Shown here in pieces: positions 11,021 through 22,899 of a stretch of 64,000 nt of DNA (position 1 is the stretch's first letter; each line of letters opens with the position of its first letter). The notes beneath the pieces are model-generated. The model ran no database searches. It was not told the DNA's origin and worked only from the letters and a program-made list of their open reading frames with translations. Origin of the DNA: Cornus controversa. Taxonomy: Eukaryota > Streptophyta > Magnoliopsida > Cornales > Cornaceae. The translations under genes and the position numbers were made by a program. The stretch covers positions 38,327,501 to 38,391,500 of the forward strand of contig CM048846.1 in the NCBI GenBank assembly GCA_026545225.1, read 5' to 3'.

Positions 11021-11192
11021 AGCCAAGAATGAGGGCATTATTCCATAAGTAAAGATAAACACAGAAATTGAAGGCGTAATGATCATATTTGAGAGGGTAT
11101 TTAAAGACCTAAGTGATAATGAGAAAGGAAGGTGAATTTCTCTGAAAAGAATTCCTACTAAGTGTATTTACAATTTTTCTGTACCTACACTT

Positions 11193-11210
11193 TGGCGCCG
11201 TCTGTGGGAA
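11193..11210 (+). promoter_or_regulatory. Primer binding site of Tat element
   Basis: TGGCGCCGTCTGTGGGAA starts 3 bp after the 5' LTR. It opens with TGG, complementary to a tRNA CCA end, and is the kind of site seen in plant Ty3-gypsy elements. I did not assign the tRNA. Confidence 0.8.
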
Positions 11211-11270
11211 CGGAGCAATCCATAGATTCCTTGGGCGTTTATGCCTATACAGCTACGTTCCGGGACTATA

Positions 11271-13247
11271 ATGGGGCAACAACCACCCACTCTGAGCCAC
11301 TCGATGGATCAAAATCAGACACAAGAGCAGCTTTTGCAGGAACTGCGAAATCAGTTGGAGGAATCCAACCGGAGAAATGACCTGCTCCAAGAAAAGATCG
11401 CGCGACTCACTGAAAAACATCCGAAGACCGCCCCGCCGGAGAGGGAAGCATCTGTGGAGTACAATTCTGCTCGTGACGAAGGACGAATCGCGGAACAGCC
11501 AGAATTCCGAACCACCAGACCCGAAACCAATTTCGATGCACTGATCCGACGTCTGGAGGAAGTCAACGCCGATATTAAAGACTTGAAGAACTTGACCCCA
11601 GCAGATCTAGCGACCCAAGTTGCCAGCAAAGTGATACAGTCTCCTTTTTTAGACAAAATAAGGAGGTCGCCGAACCCGAGGAAGTTCACGCTCCCGAGTT
11701 TCATCACCTTTGACGGAACGACAGACCCTGTTGACCATCTCTTTCATGTGCAGCAGAGGATGACTTTGCACGCCGAAGAGGAAAACCTCATGTGCAAGGT
11801 TTTTCCAACCAGTCTGTCCGGTGCTGCCCTAACATGGTTCAAACAACATCCTTCGGGCACCATCCCCAGCTTCACAAAACTATGCGAGCTTTTCATCGCA
11901 CAGTACATTGGCAACCGGAGACAGAAGAAAACAATTTCTTCCCTTTTTACCATGAGACAAGCGAAAGGAGAACCATTGAAATCCTTCATGACCAGATTCA
12001 ATCTGGAAATGTCCTTGATTGACGGCTACGACCAAGCAGCGGTGGTGGAAGCTTTCAAAATAGCCATGATCCCTGGCTCGAAATTCCATTCATCTTTGGT
12101 CAGAAAAATCCCCAAAACCATGGGGGACTTGAACGCGAAGGCACAAGGATACCTCAGCCTCGAAGAAGATGAAGCTCTACGCTAGCAAAGGACAGCTTTG
12201 ATAAGCGTCGGCCCATTACCGAAGGAAAAAGGTGATAAACAGAAGGGTCAGGGCAGAATCCCCCTTCCACCCTCAACATCAGGGAAGCGTCCCAAATTCG
12301 AGGAGAAGAACACACCCTTCAAATGCACTCTAGCAAGGCTATACCAGGAAAACAAGAGTAGAGGCATATTCCAAACACCCCCACCTATCCGGATCCCAGC
12401 CATGCTCAGAGATAAGAATAAGCATTGCGCCCTACATCAGGATTACGGGCACACCACTAATGAATGCTGTAATCTCAGAGGACAAATGGAGGCAATCATT
12501 GCCAAAGGGGGTCTAACAGAATATGTGGTGAAAGATCAACCGAAATCGAATGAACGCATAGGGCTCGACCGAAGAGAAAACCCGAATCCGAATACGGTCA
12601 GAACGATCAATACAATACATGGTTACGCTACCCAAGGAGATCAAAGATCGTCTAGATCAATCGTCTGCCAAGCTAAAAAATTGCAGAAGATGACAGAGGT
12701 CATTTCCATTCAAGACATGGGTGCTGATGCTCAGATCACGTTCGGAGACCCGGACCTACTGAGAGTGCAACTCCCCCACGAAGATCCATTGGTAGTCAGC
12801 TTACTGGTGGCAAATTGTTGGATAAAAAGAGTGTTCATTGATGTTGGATCAAGTGCTAATATAATGACATTGGAAGTTTTCAAGCAAGTGGGAATTGGGA
12901 GCGACCAGATCAAACGAGCTGATGGGCCACTCGTAGGTTTTGACGGAAACAAAGTACTGCCAATCGGAACAATCGCACTATACGTAACGGTAGCTCAGAG
13001 AACACTCAGGGAGACGTTCGTAGTAGCAGACGTTCGTTCATCTTACAACCTTATAATGGGAAGAGGTTGGATCCACAGGATGCAAGGGGTACCGTCAACC
13101 TTACACCAAGTAATGAGGTGTCTTACCCCTAACGGAAGGGGAACAATAGATCTTTGGGGCTATCAGGTGGCAACAAAAGAATGCTACTCGCTCACTGTCA
13201 GAAGAACATCGAAAGATAGAGAAGTTACAGGGATTAACGATCAATAG
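11271..13247 (+). pseudogene. gag-pro: Tat gag-protease, interrupted
   Basis: The frame opens at 11241; the ATG at 11271 (MGQQPP) is the likelier start. An N-terminal coiled-coil-like stretch (QEQLLQELRNQLEESNRRND) leads to the gag core (KFTLPSFITFDGTTDPVDHL, then LTWFKQHPSGTIPSFTKL). An in-frame TAG at 12183-12185 ends gag, but the same frame continues with a basic linker, a knuckle-like motif (CALHQDYGHTTNECCNL) and a retroviral-type aspartic protease. The protease active site reads FIDVGSSANIM, where DTG or DSG is expected, so it is probably inactive. The frame closes with TAG-TAA at 13245-13250. Gag would coat the RNA in cytoplasmic particles, and the protease would cut the polyprotein. 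Confidence 0.9.
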
Positions 13248-13250
13248 TAA

Positions 13251-16200
13251 TCACAGAAGTCGGGCATGCCTGAGCCACAAGAGGCCGAAAACGTAGCCCA
13301 GCCCGTAGAGTGGCTCTAAACAATTCAGCTAGGCAACCCGGATGAAAACAAACGTACGCAGATCGGGACGATGTTGCAAAACTGAGAAAAAGAAGAGCTG
13401 ATTGAAGTATTAAGAAGGAACAGGGATGTGTTCGCCTGGACTCACCTAGACATGCCAGGGGTAGACCCCAGTCTGGTGAAACATAGCCTGAACGTGGACC
13501 CCAATAGCATCCCTGTCAAACAAAAGCAAAGAAGGTTCGCCCCGGAAAGAAACCAGATAATAGCCGAGGAGATCCATCGCCTGCTCCAAGCTAATCTTAT
13601 CAGGGAAGTAAAATACCCAGAATGGCTATCCAATGTCATGGTGGTACGAAAGAAAAATAGAAAGTGGAGAGTTTGTATTGACTTCACGAACCTAAACAAG
13701 GCCTGCCTGAAGGATAACTTCCCATTACCCAAAATAGACCAAATGGTGGACGCCACTGCAGGCTATGAGCTGCTAACCTTTTTGGACGCCTATTCAGGAT
13801 ACAACCAGATTCCATTGGATCCAAAGGACGAGGAGAAAACTTCGTTCATTACTGAACAAGGAACCTACTGTTACAAAGTAATGCCCTTTGGTTTAAAGAA
13901 CGCAGGAGCAACGTATCAGGGAATGGTCAATCGTGTCTTCAGAGATCAGATAGGCAAGACCGTGGAAGCCTATATAGACGATATGGTGGTCAAAAGTAAA
14001 AGGAGGGAAGACCATGTGCGACATTTACAAGAAGTGTTCGACACCCTTAGGGGACATCAGCTAAGGCTTAACCCATCGAAATGTTCATTCGGAGTGTTAT
14101 CCGGACAGTTCCTCGGCCACATGGTCAACAGATTAGGGATAGAAATGAGCCCATCCCAATCTTCGGCACTGATTCATATGACGGAACCAAAAACTCAGCG
14201 AGATGTCCAGGTCCTTACTGGGCGAATAGCCGCCCTTAGTAGATTCATATCACGACTCTCAGACAAATGCAAGCCATTCTTTGACGTTATCCGAAAGAAA
14301 AGGGGCGAAATTTGGGGAACAGATCAAATGGAAGCCCTAAAAAGGCTAAAACAGTATATAGCCTCGGCACCAATACTCTCGATACCTAAGCCCGGGGAAA
14401 AATTACATTTATACTTAGCTGTATCGAAAATATCGACAAGTGCAGCGCTGATCAGGGAAGAGGACGGGAAGCAGCGCCCGGTGTACTATTCCAGCAAGAC
14501 GATGATCGACGCCGAAAATAGATATTCAAAGACCGAGAAGATGATCTTGGCTTTAATACACGCAAAGAAGAAGCTGAGACACTATTTCGAATCACATCAA
14601 ATAGTTGTCCCAACAAATTTGCCACTCAAAGCCATCCTAAGCAAGCTGGACATGACAGGGAGAATGATGAAGTGGGCCATGGACCTCAGCGCCTACGACA
14701 TCCTCTTCATACCTCGAACAGCCCGCAAGGGGCAGGTATTGGCCGAATTCCTATTAGAATACGATGAACCGGTGGAAGAGAAAGAAGATCCACCCCAGTG
14801 GAAAATTTATGTAGATGGTTTATCCTGCCACACCGGAGCAGGGGCAAGAATCGAGGTAAGAACTCCCGACGGGATTATGCTCCACCATGCCATCCGATTT
14901 GATTTCGATGCCACAAACAATGTAGTAGAGTATGAGGCTCTCCTTGCGGGACTTCGGCTAGCAAAATCTTTACAAATCAGGAAGCTGACATTATTTAGTG
15001 ATTCGCAATTGGTGGTGAGTCAAGTTAATGGGGAGTTCCAGACCAGAGAGGATAAGATGAATGCTTATCGAGAGGCAGTACGTTAAGATATGAAGAACTT
15101 TGATGAGGTGGTCATGAAGCACATATCGCGTGAGGAAAATGAGGCGGCTGACAGGTTAGCTTGCTCGGCTTCCAACGCGGACGAATCTATGACCAGAATA
15201 TCCTCTATGGAAGAGCTGAGAGAACCGAGCATCAGAAAACCAATAGAAGTACTTGTAATCCCACGAGAGCAAAGCTGGATCGATCCGATAGAGGCGTATC
15301 TTAGGAATGGAACCCTCCCCGAGCAAAAAATAGAGGCAAAGAAGTTGAGAATGAAGGCCTCAAGGTATTCAATCATCAATAATAACCTCTACAGAAGATC
15401 ATTCTCGGGTCCATTATTAAAGTGCCTAACGCCTTCGGAGGCCAACACAGTCTTGAAGGAAATCCATGAAGGGGTTTACGGCAATCATTCTGGGGGACGA
15501 TCGCTAGCCCACAAAGCTCTGACAATAGGATACTTCTGGCCGTACATGTCCCGCGACGCTGCAGAATACTCCAAAAATTACGACAAGTGCCAAAAGCACG
15601 CCCAACTGCTACATCAACCACCAGGGAACTTGAATCCAATGACCAGCCCTTGGCCCTTCGCCCAATGGGGGATAGACATGGTGGGACCTCTGTCGATCGC
15701 GGCCCAAAGGAAGAGATATGTTCTTCTGGCAATGGACTATTTCACCAAGTGGGTCGAGGCAGAAGCATACGCCTCTGTAAGCCACATACAAGTTGAGAAA
15801 TTTATCTGGAATAACTTAATATGCCGCTTGGGCATACCTTCGGCGATAGTTATGGATAATGGGAAAAATTTGGACAATCAATTTGTCCAGAGATTCTTCG
15901 CGAAGTATGGAATCAACCAACGACTCTCATCAAGGTCCTACCCACAAGGAAATGGGCAAGCAGAGATCACCAATAAAACTATCTTTGAGAATATCAAGAG
16001 GAAGTTAGAAAAGAGAAAAGGGCGCTGGTTAGAAGAACTGTCGAAAGTGCTCTGGGCCTACGGGACAACCCCTAGAAGACCTACGGGGAGTAGTCCCTTC
16101 AGCATGACATATGGGATGGAAGCAGTAATCCCAGTCGAACTTGAGATCCCGACCGAACGTGTTGAATCGTTCGATGAGCAGGAGAACAATCGGCTGATCG

Positions 16201-16512
16201 AACACGAAATTGAACTGATTGAGGAAAAGAGAGAAGCTGCGCGAATAAGGGTAGCAGCTTACCAGCAAAGACTTCGCAGGGTCTACAACAAAAAGGTTAG
16301 ACCCCTTCGAACAGGGGGACTGGGTCTTGCGCAAAGTCACCAACAGCACCAGAGAACCTAACGCAGGAAAATTTGCAGCAAAATGGGAAGGTCCATTTAA
16401 AATAGTCGAAGCTATTGGAAAGGGAGCTTACAGACTGCGAAGAATGCACGGCAATGGAGCCATGGTTGAAAAACCTTGGAACGCAATGCACCTAAAAAGG
16501 TACTACATATAA
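13251..16512 (+). pseudogene. pol: Tat pol: RT, dual RNase H, integrase
   Basis: Same frame as gag-pro, with further in-frame stops near 13317 (TAA), 13384 (TGA) and 15084 (TAA). RT has WRVCIDFTNLNKA, PFGLKNAGATYQ and catalytic YIDDM at 13971. The RT-linked RNase H is degenerate (LYLAVSKISTSAALIREEDG). A second RNase H has D at 14814 (YVDG), E (EYEALLAGL) and D (SDSQLV). Integrase carries an HHCC zinc region, then D (15675), D (15855) and E (15963), the last two 35 residues apart as in DDX35E. A frameshift near 16300 moves the C-terminal part (KWEGPFKIV, the GPF/Y motif) to another frame, ending at 16512. No chromodomain is present, as in other Tat elements. Active-site residues survive but the frame does not. 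Confidence 0.93.
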
Positions 16513-16706
16513 GCCCTAGTGCACTTTTAAATAAAGAACTGAAAGTCTGTTACTTGGTTTTATCCAACATCGGATAAGTGTCAGGTCTTTCTCCATTTAA
16601 TATAATGAATCTTACATATCCCGCACAAAGACAGTGGCCTTGCAAAACAGGTAAAAATCGCGCAATGCCATTGTCTTAAACATTTTTAAAAGATTTTCTA
16701 GAGAAC
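16513..16706. other. Spacer between pol and minisatellite
   Basis: Non-coding sequence follows the end of pol and leads into the 84-bp repeats. No motif was recognised. Confidence 0.5.
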
Positions 16707-17530
16707 GAACGAGACTTCGGCAAGACCAGCTGAAGGTCTCAAATGAAAGAAAATGGCTAAGGCATGAACAGCCGAACGCCAGAAGAGAATGAACGAGACT
16801 TCGGCATGACCAGCTGAAGGTCTCAAATGAAAGAAAATGGCTAAGGCATGAACAACCGAACGCCAGAAGAGAATGAACGAGACTTCGGCATGACCAGCTG
16901 AAGGTCTCAAATGAAAGAAAATGGCTAAGGCATGAACAGTCGAACGCCAAAAGAAAATGAACGAGACTTCAGCATGACCAGCTGAAGGTCTCAAATGAAA
17001 GAAAATGGCTAAGGCATAAACAGCCGAACGCTAGAAGAGAATGAACGAGACTTTGGCATGACTAGCTGAAGATCTCAAATGAAAGAAAATGGCTAAGGCA
17101 TGAACAGCCGAATGCCAGAAGATAATGAACGAGACTTCGGCATGACCAGCTGAAGATCTCAAATGAAAGAAAATGGCTAAGGCATGAACAGCCGAACTCC
17201 AAAAGAGAATGAACGAGACTTCGGCATGACCAGCTGAAGATCTCAAATGAAAGAAAATGGCTAAGGCATGAACAGCCGAACGCCAGAAGAGAATGAATAA
17301 GACTTCGGCATGACCAGCTGAAGGTCTCAAATAAAATAAAACGTCTAAGGCATGAACAGCCGAACGCCATAAGAGAACGAACCATACTTCGGCATGACCA
17401 GTTGAAAAATCTCGAATCAACGAAGATGGCTAAGGTATGAACAGCCGAACGCCAGAAAGAAACGTACGAGACTTCGGCACAAATAGTCGAAGGTCAGAAT
17501 AGAACTAACGAGACTCTGGCATGACCAGCC
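16707..17530. repeat. 84-bp minisatellite in Tat 3' region (~10 copies)
   Basis: Units beginning AACGAGACTTCGGCATGACC recur with GAGACT at 16711, 16795, 16879, 16963, 17047, 17131, 17215, 17299, 17383 and 17468. The spacing is exactly 84 bp, except 85 for the last. Copies differ by a few substitutions; the last two are more diverged. Because 84 is a multiple of 3, two minus-strand frames stay open for long stretches with a 28-residue period, but they have no start context or known homologue. Such arrays between pol and the 3' LTR are common in Tat/Ogre-type elements. Confidence 0.95.
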
Positions 17531-17866
17531 GAGGGTCTCAAGTAAAAGAAGGCGTGAACAGCCGAACGATATATAAAGAAAAGGGCGATACTGCAGCACG
17601 ACCTGTCGAACATCTTGAACAAAACGACAAAGGATTGATCATCCCAAAGGATAGGTATAAAAGAAACCCCAGCGCAAGTAACCGGAGGTATGAATGTATA
17701 CCCGTGAAAATAGTAAGAATTGCATACATCGTAAAATGCAAATAACATACAAGCATATGGATTCTTGAGGAATCAAAAGAATATTCTCTATTAATGTCAA
17801 AAGGCTGTTACAGATGAAAACTGCTCCAAGGAGCATTACAAAATAAAAGAAGAATATGTTTACAAA
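17531..17866. other. Spacer between minisatellite and antisense ORF
   Basis: AT-rich non-coding sequence. Short open frames on both strands overlap and have no recognised motif. Confidence 0.4.
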
Positions 17867-19903
17867 TTAAGGTACCGAATGAGAATCCGAGGTATTAGCA
17901 GGCTCCCCATTGTGTGGAACCACACCCTTTTGAGAAACATGATCATCCTCAAAGATACTGGTAATCTCTTTCTCCTCTGCTCCTTCCTCTGGATCCTGAT
18001 AAGGGGGTCCCGTTAGGCCCATCTCTCGGTCATACTCAGCAGGTCCACCATGGTAAGATCTGAACAGTAAGAGACAGGCGATCAAACAGAGCCTTGGCAC
18101 CCTTCTCCAGCTTAACCGATCTCTCTTGCAAAGAGCTAACGTTCTGCTCAGATTCAGCCATTCGGGACTCAGCCAATGCCCTCTGGAATTCAGCTTCCTC
18201 AGCCTTTTTGGAGAGATCCTCCACCTGAGATTTGAGTTGCTCATTCTCTAGCAACAGAGCCTAGGATTTTGCTTTCTCATTGCTGACCTCGCGCATGACA
18301 ACCCCGAAGTCTGCCTCAGCCCTCCTAACCCGAGCATCTGCCTTTTTAACCTTAATGGTCGCCTGCTCGACCAATTTGCACATGGTCATCACACCGAACA
18401 GGCTCTACAAAGACACACAAAGTAGTTAAAAGCAAATAGCAGAAGAACACATGATAAAGTTGAAAATATGTCCTTTACTGCTCACCTTGAGTGCTGCATC
18501 AGGGCATGAGTCCAAAAGGTTACCAACAGAAAGTTCCATCATCATCTTCGCATCCCGGGGAGGCCACATCTTTTTCAGAAATGCCTTCATCGATTCTCTA
18601 TTTTCAAGAATGGAATCCTCAACTGATAGGGGCATTCCATTGTCCTTTACCATCCGATGGACCCACGGTTCCACCACGGAAGAACTGGGAGCATCGGAAC
18701 CCACTTCGGCGCTCCTAACAGTTGGAGGCTCCCTAGGTTTGGGAACAGAAGGAGAAGCTGAGACATTGGCCTTCTGAGACTTAGAAGGAGGGGTAGGCTC
18801 CTCTATTTCTATCACTTCAACAGGAAGTGACTTTTCCACTGTCGCCTCCTCGGCATGTCTCTTGCGTAAGACCGATGCCACTTCTATTTCTCAGTTGGTC
18901 GGGGAGCTAACAAGGTTGTTCCCTTCAGATAGCTTCTTTGCTTTTGTGCGAGTGGTTTTAGGAAGCTTCATTTTTACACCGTCAGCACCCTCAGAGATAG
19001 CCTTAAGTATCGAAGAACACAAGAGAAGGGAGGACTTGGGTACATTCCTCCACACTTTTTCAGCAAGGGTCTTCAGGCTTACCGCTAACTCCGAACGGGG
19101 AAGAAGATCTCCAACTGCGCCAACAAAAGACCGAATTTGGTTAAAGAGCATAACATCACATATAATACAATCACAATGAGGTTCAGAAAGAAAGTCAGAA
19201 GGCGGGATACCTAATCCGCCGAACTTATGAGGAATGGGGAATTTTTTAGAAGAAGCAACCTTCCATTTTCCCCCAACCACTACTAGCTGGGCTTTCCAGC
19301 CCTTGTCAGAGGAGGGATGACTGGTATAGAGCGATCTGTCTAGACGAGGAAAGAAATGGAACCGATTCCTCTCATTTTTTGTAGCACAGACTTGGTAGCA
19401 AAGAAGGAGATCGTCCAATCCCAACTCAAGGCCTCGAGTATGGTTAAGGGCAAGAACACTGGATATAACCCTAAAGTTCACTTGCAATCGAGCCAAATTT
19501 AGTTTGTTAAGCACAAGATGGTAGAAAGGGTGGAATGAAAGCGAAAAGCAGGGAAATGCCTAGCCGAGAAGATCATGTCACCCTCACTCAAACCATGCCC
19601 AGTTCAGAAATCAAAATCAAGAGGGTAATTCCCAAGACTAACGTCGGACGGGATCTCACAGTCAATCCTGAGCTTCCCCAAATTTACAGGGGTCCTAATT
19701 AGGTCTCATTTAACGTCTTCTAAATCAGAATCTGAAGAACTCTGATCTTCTGAAGAAGAAGGATCGGCTAAAGGTGAAAGAATAGAAGAAATCTCCGGGA
19801 GACCCTGACCACACTCATCCTCGCCCAGAAACTCGTCAATGGACTGGTAGCGGTTCAATGGCCCAAACTCATCAACAATCTCAACACCTTTCATCTTACC
19901 CAT
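17867..19903 (-). pseudogene. Antisense additional ORF of Tat element, broken
   Basis: Coding fragments run from high to low coordinates, opposite to gag-pol. The start MGKMKGVEIVDEFGPLNRYQ (19903) leads an acidic Ser/Asp-rich segment ending at 19706. After stops and frame changes, 19514-18891 carries LNKLNLARLQVNFRVISSVL, GLELGLDDLLLCYQV and a PFPR-like stretch, matching the 'putative gypsy type transposon' family. 18881-18426 is a Ser/Pro-rich region followed by VEPWVHRMVKDNGMPLSVED. 18254-18036 is a heptad-like coiled coil (ENEQLKSQVEDLSKKAEEAE), with an acidic tail to 17867. Antisense ORFs of this kind are known downstream of pol in Tat elements such as Grande and Retand. Their function is unknown. 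This copy cannot make a full protein. Confidence 0.8.
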
Positions 19904-20177
19904 ATCTTCGAAGAAAAGATAAAGGAGGAAAACAGTAGTAAGGAGGAGAGGAAATCACTAACCTCAGCAGATGAGAAGATATTCCCAGAATCGCCCGGAA
20001 TCTACTACGATTTGAAAATTCAAAAGCAAGTGTAGACATTTATGTGGAAGTGACATTACGGCGGCCGCTAGGGGCACGAAGCCCAAACGCATTCTGGCGG
20101 AACAAGCGAAGCGACGTCCATAGTAGAAAAACCCTTTCAAATTCCAGCTAAAATTGGAAGGGGTTTTTAGGGCAAAC
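19904..20177 (+). other. 3' untranslated region and polypurine tract of Tat element
   Basis: The stretch before the 3' LTR includes GGAAGGGGTTTTTAGGGCAA, ending at 20176. This is the best candidate for the polypurine tract that primes plus-strand DNA synthesis. The rest is non-coding and would serve as leader or promoter for the antisense ORF. Confidence 0.6.
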
Positions 20178-20501
20178 TGTAATAGAAAAAATAGACTTTA
20201 GATGACATGTGCGACCAATGCGAAACGTGGCATCCACGTCACCATCCGAATCATCCGCAATTAGGTAGCAAGATTACAGGAAAAAATCCCAAAATCTCCT
20301 CCTTAAATCCCGATATTAAAAGAGGAGATTTTAGCCAAGAATGAGGGCATTATTCCATAAGTAAAGATAAACACAGAAATTGAAGGCGTAATGATCGTAT
20401 TTGAGAGCGTATTTAAAGACCTACATGATAATGAGAAAGGAGGGTGAATTTCTCTGAAAAGAATTCCTACTAAGTGTATTTACAATTTTTCTGTACCTAC
20501 A
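20178..20501 (+). repeat. 3' LTR of Tat element
   Basis: This is the 324-bp partner of 10866-11189, with the same ends and near-identical sequence. It keeps the ACGT dyad (20225-20239) and the hairpin (20291-20332). The target duplicate TCTAA follows directly. Confidence 0.95.
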
Positions 20502-20629
20502 TCTAACTATCTATAGTTCAAGATAGAAATTCTATATATAAATTGAAGTACGAGCTTCTTTTTTTACTTTTATTTTTTAATTTTTACTGTAGGGTATACT
20601 GATTCTTTTGCAAAAAGTTAAGATAGTAA

Positions 20630-20841
20630 GACCTTGTTTGGCAGAGCTTTTGCTTCGACTTTTACGCAGAAGAAAAAGAGAAGCAGAAGCTAAATCAGGA
20701 AGTTGGTACCCCTCAACTTCCTTTAAACGCTCTTTTTGGACTCTAAAGCTCTTCCGCTTTACCAATCCAAACACTCTCCAAAATGACTTTTAAGCTTCAA
20801 AAGCCGAAAGCCGCTTTTCAAAAGCCAATCCAAACAGAGCC
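20630..20841. mobile_element. Tourist/PIF-Harbinger-like MITE
   Basis: The left end GACCTTGTTTGGCAGAGCTT and the inverted right end GGCTCTGTTTGGATTGGCTT are imperfect TIRs. The 212-bp element is flanked by TAA on both sides (20627-20629 and 20842-20844), the 3-bp target typical of PIF/Harbinger. The interior is rich in AAGC/GCTT strings. It has no coding capacity. Confidence 0.7.
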
Positions 20842-20844
20842 TAA

Positions 20845-22899
20845 GACATGTTGGCTTAGTTTTGATTAGATGGATACGGTACAGCCTGATATATTGGTAG
20901 ATATGGAAAAGAAATTTTATTTGGCATTAATGCCTATTCACAATTTTGAACTGGAAAACAAAAATCTTTTTGGTCCTTGTTACTTTATCTTATTATAATA
21001 GATAAATAGATATACTTTATCTTAGGATAAATACACTATGAGAAATCGATGCTATACTTGAGGTACATTCTGAAACATTTTATATCTTTTCTGTTATTTT
21101 CTGGTTATCAATTTTTCTTTCTGTGATTGCCCAATATATTTCCTTTCATACATATATAGGGGTGATTCTTAACTAAGAAATACAAGAATTCTTGAGAGAT
21201 GTATGAATTGGCTTTCTTATAGAGAGATGATTCTGAAGTAAGAAAAAAAGAACTCTTAAGAGTTGGCTTTCTTAGAAAGGGATGAATCTGAAGTAAGAAA
21301 TGCAAGAACTCTTAAGAGTTAGCTTTCTTACAGAATGATGATTCTGAAGTAAGAAATATAATAACAATTAAGGGGGCAACCACAAAAAGAAAATTGATAA
21401 CCATTATGAATGTATAGCAAGTTTAGGAGGATAACGATTGCCCATTGTGTAACCTACAAGATGTGAAATCAATATACTCAATGAAAACCCTTATATATAT
21501 TTATTTGGGATTTTCATTCTCCTGGTTAAGTTCAGAGTCGGGTATAGTGGCATATAAAAGTTTTCTTTTAGATCTACCATGTCTCTAAGAAGATAGATGC
21601 CCCACTATCTTTAAATTTTTACACTACATAAGAAAGTCTCAACATAGAAGAAAAAAAAAAAAAAAACCTCTTACTTCTATTTATATATAGAATTTGCATC
21701 TTAAACTATAGATAACTAACCCTAACTTATATCTTTAGGGTCTCATCCAAAAATATTGATGCTGAAATCGAATGATGTAATTTTTTTAAAATAACAAAAA
21801 GAATTGAAGTTACTCAGAAAAACGGGTAGGTAAAGGACTTCCCATATAAGGGCAGTCCTTTTCTAAGGACAACTTATTTCTTATAACCCAATTAAAAGCT
21901 TGTATAAGGCAACCTCATTCACTTCCATCAGATTTGGTCTGGGGTCTGATCCAGTATCAAAATTGATAAACTCCTGTGGACTGCATCAACCTGAAAGGAC
22001 CAATAGACAACTGAAAATAGAAGTTAGATATAAAATGTAAATGCTATAACATGAATTAAAGGATATAGTATTAACACTTGTGATGATTGCTTTGATCTCT
22101 TACAAGGGTCACTTCTCCGTATCTTGATTCTATCCAATCTTTTCTTTGAAAAGACTTAAAATCAAAAGACAAAAAAACAAGTTAGAAATATCTAAAAGTA
22201 GGCATTGAAGGTGCTGCAGAGATCAATTAAACATCAAAAATCTTGTAAGCATCAAAATTATCATCCTTCCTAAGAGTGAAAAAAGAAAACAAAGGAACAA
22301 ACTAAGATTAAGTATAATTAACCTAAGAACCTTATGCCTTTAATGGCACTGTTTCTTAACAAAAGATTATTAATAATCATTCATCTCTACAAGAATTTAT
22401 TAGCCACATCAGTTTATTATCCTTGGATGAAAGAGATAAAAGGACTATCAAAACAGCAAAAATGACATTTCTTCATCAAAGAAGGAGATTACAGAGGCTG
22501 TTAGGTTTAAAATGATCTTAATTAGAGGCCTTATGGTGTCCATCTATGTAAGAATCTATTAGATACGTTAGTTTATAATCTTTGGATGAAAAGAACCAAG
22601 AGAATGTATTTAAACAAGTAAAAAGGCTTTTTTTCATTAAAGGAGATCGGAGGATGTTAGGCTTAAAAGGATCTCTCCTTATTTCAAATTACAGGGGTTA
22701 ATTAAGAAGATCCCTGAGTCTGATCAATTGTTCGATTGTTTCAACATTATCAAAACTCCCTTATTCTCTTTCAATGGAGTATCCTTTTAGATATTCTTGT
22801 TGGTTGGTATTTTTGTTGGATTAATGGTACGAATGGTAATAAGGGCTCTTACTGTATAATGGTAATATGGGCTCAAATTATCATAAATGGCTCTTGGTG
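20845..22899. other. Unassigned AT-rich sequence
   Basis: No gene was recognised. The stretch includes the 55-bp repeats at 21171-21360, an A-rich run near 21650 and many short open frames of low complexity. The left half of a frame at 22736-22969 looks random; its right end belongs to the RTE scrap that follows. Confidence 0.5.
21171..21362. repeat. ~55-bp tandem repeat, ~3.5 copies
   Basis: Units containing GATGATTCTGAAGTAAGAAA and TTAAGAGTTGGCTTTCTTA start near 21171, 21226, 21281 and 21337. Spacing is 55-56 bp, and the first copy is the most diverged. Confidence 0.8.

Larger units (their letters stand above)
10866..11189 (+). repeat. 5' LTR of Tat element
   Basis: This 324-bp LTR has TG/CA ends and contains the ACGT dyad at 10913-10927 and the hairpin around a TATA-like box at 10979-11020. 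It is the same length as the 3' LTR and aligned to it without gaps; differences are substitutions such as ACGCG/ATGCG and ATTTAAA/ATTAAAA. Confidence 0.95.
10866..20501 (+). mobile_element. Tat-lineage Ty3-gypsy LTR retrotransposon, full length
   Basis: Two 324-bp LTRs (10866-11189 and 20178-20501) bound the element. Both begin TGTAATAG and end CCTACA, and the exact 5-bp direct repeat TCTAA flanks it (10861-10865 and 20502-20506). Order: LTR, primer site, gag-pro-pol, an 84-bp minisatellite, an antisense ORF, polypurine tract, LTR. A second RNase H between the RT-linked one and integrase, plus an antisense ORF after pol, are hallmarks of the Tat lineage. The LTRs differ at about eight positions by eye, so the insertion is fairly recent, yet the coding frame has several stops. 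Confidence 0.95.

Noticed and set aside
13442..13756. Minus-strand frames opposite gag and pol (also 11351-11707, 15376-15732, 16029-16349)
   Set aside because: Shadows of the coding strand with no recognisable domains.
16612..17420. Long repetitive minus-strand frames with Ser/Cys/Phe-rich 28-residue repeats
   Set aside because: They are produced by the 84-bp minisatellite, whose length is a multiple of three; no start context, domain or homologue supports a real gene.
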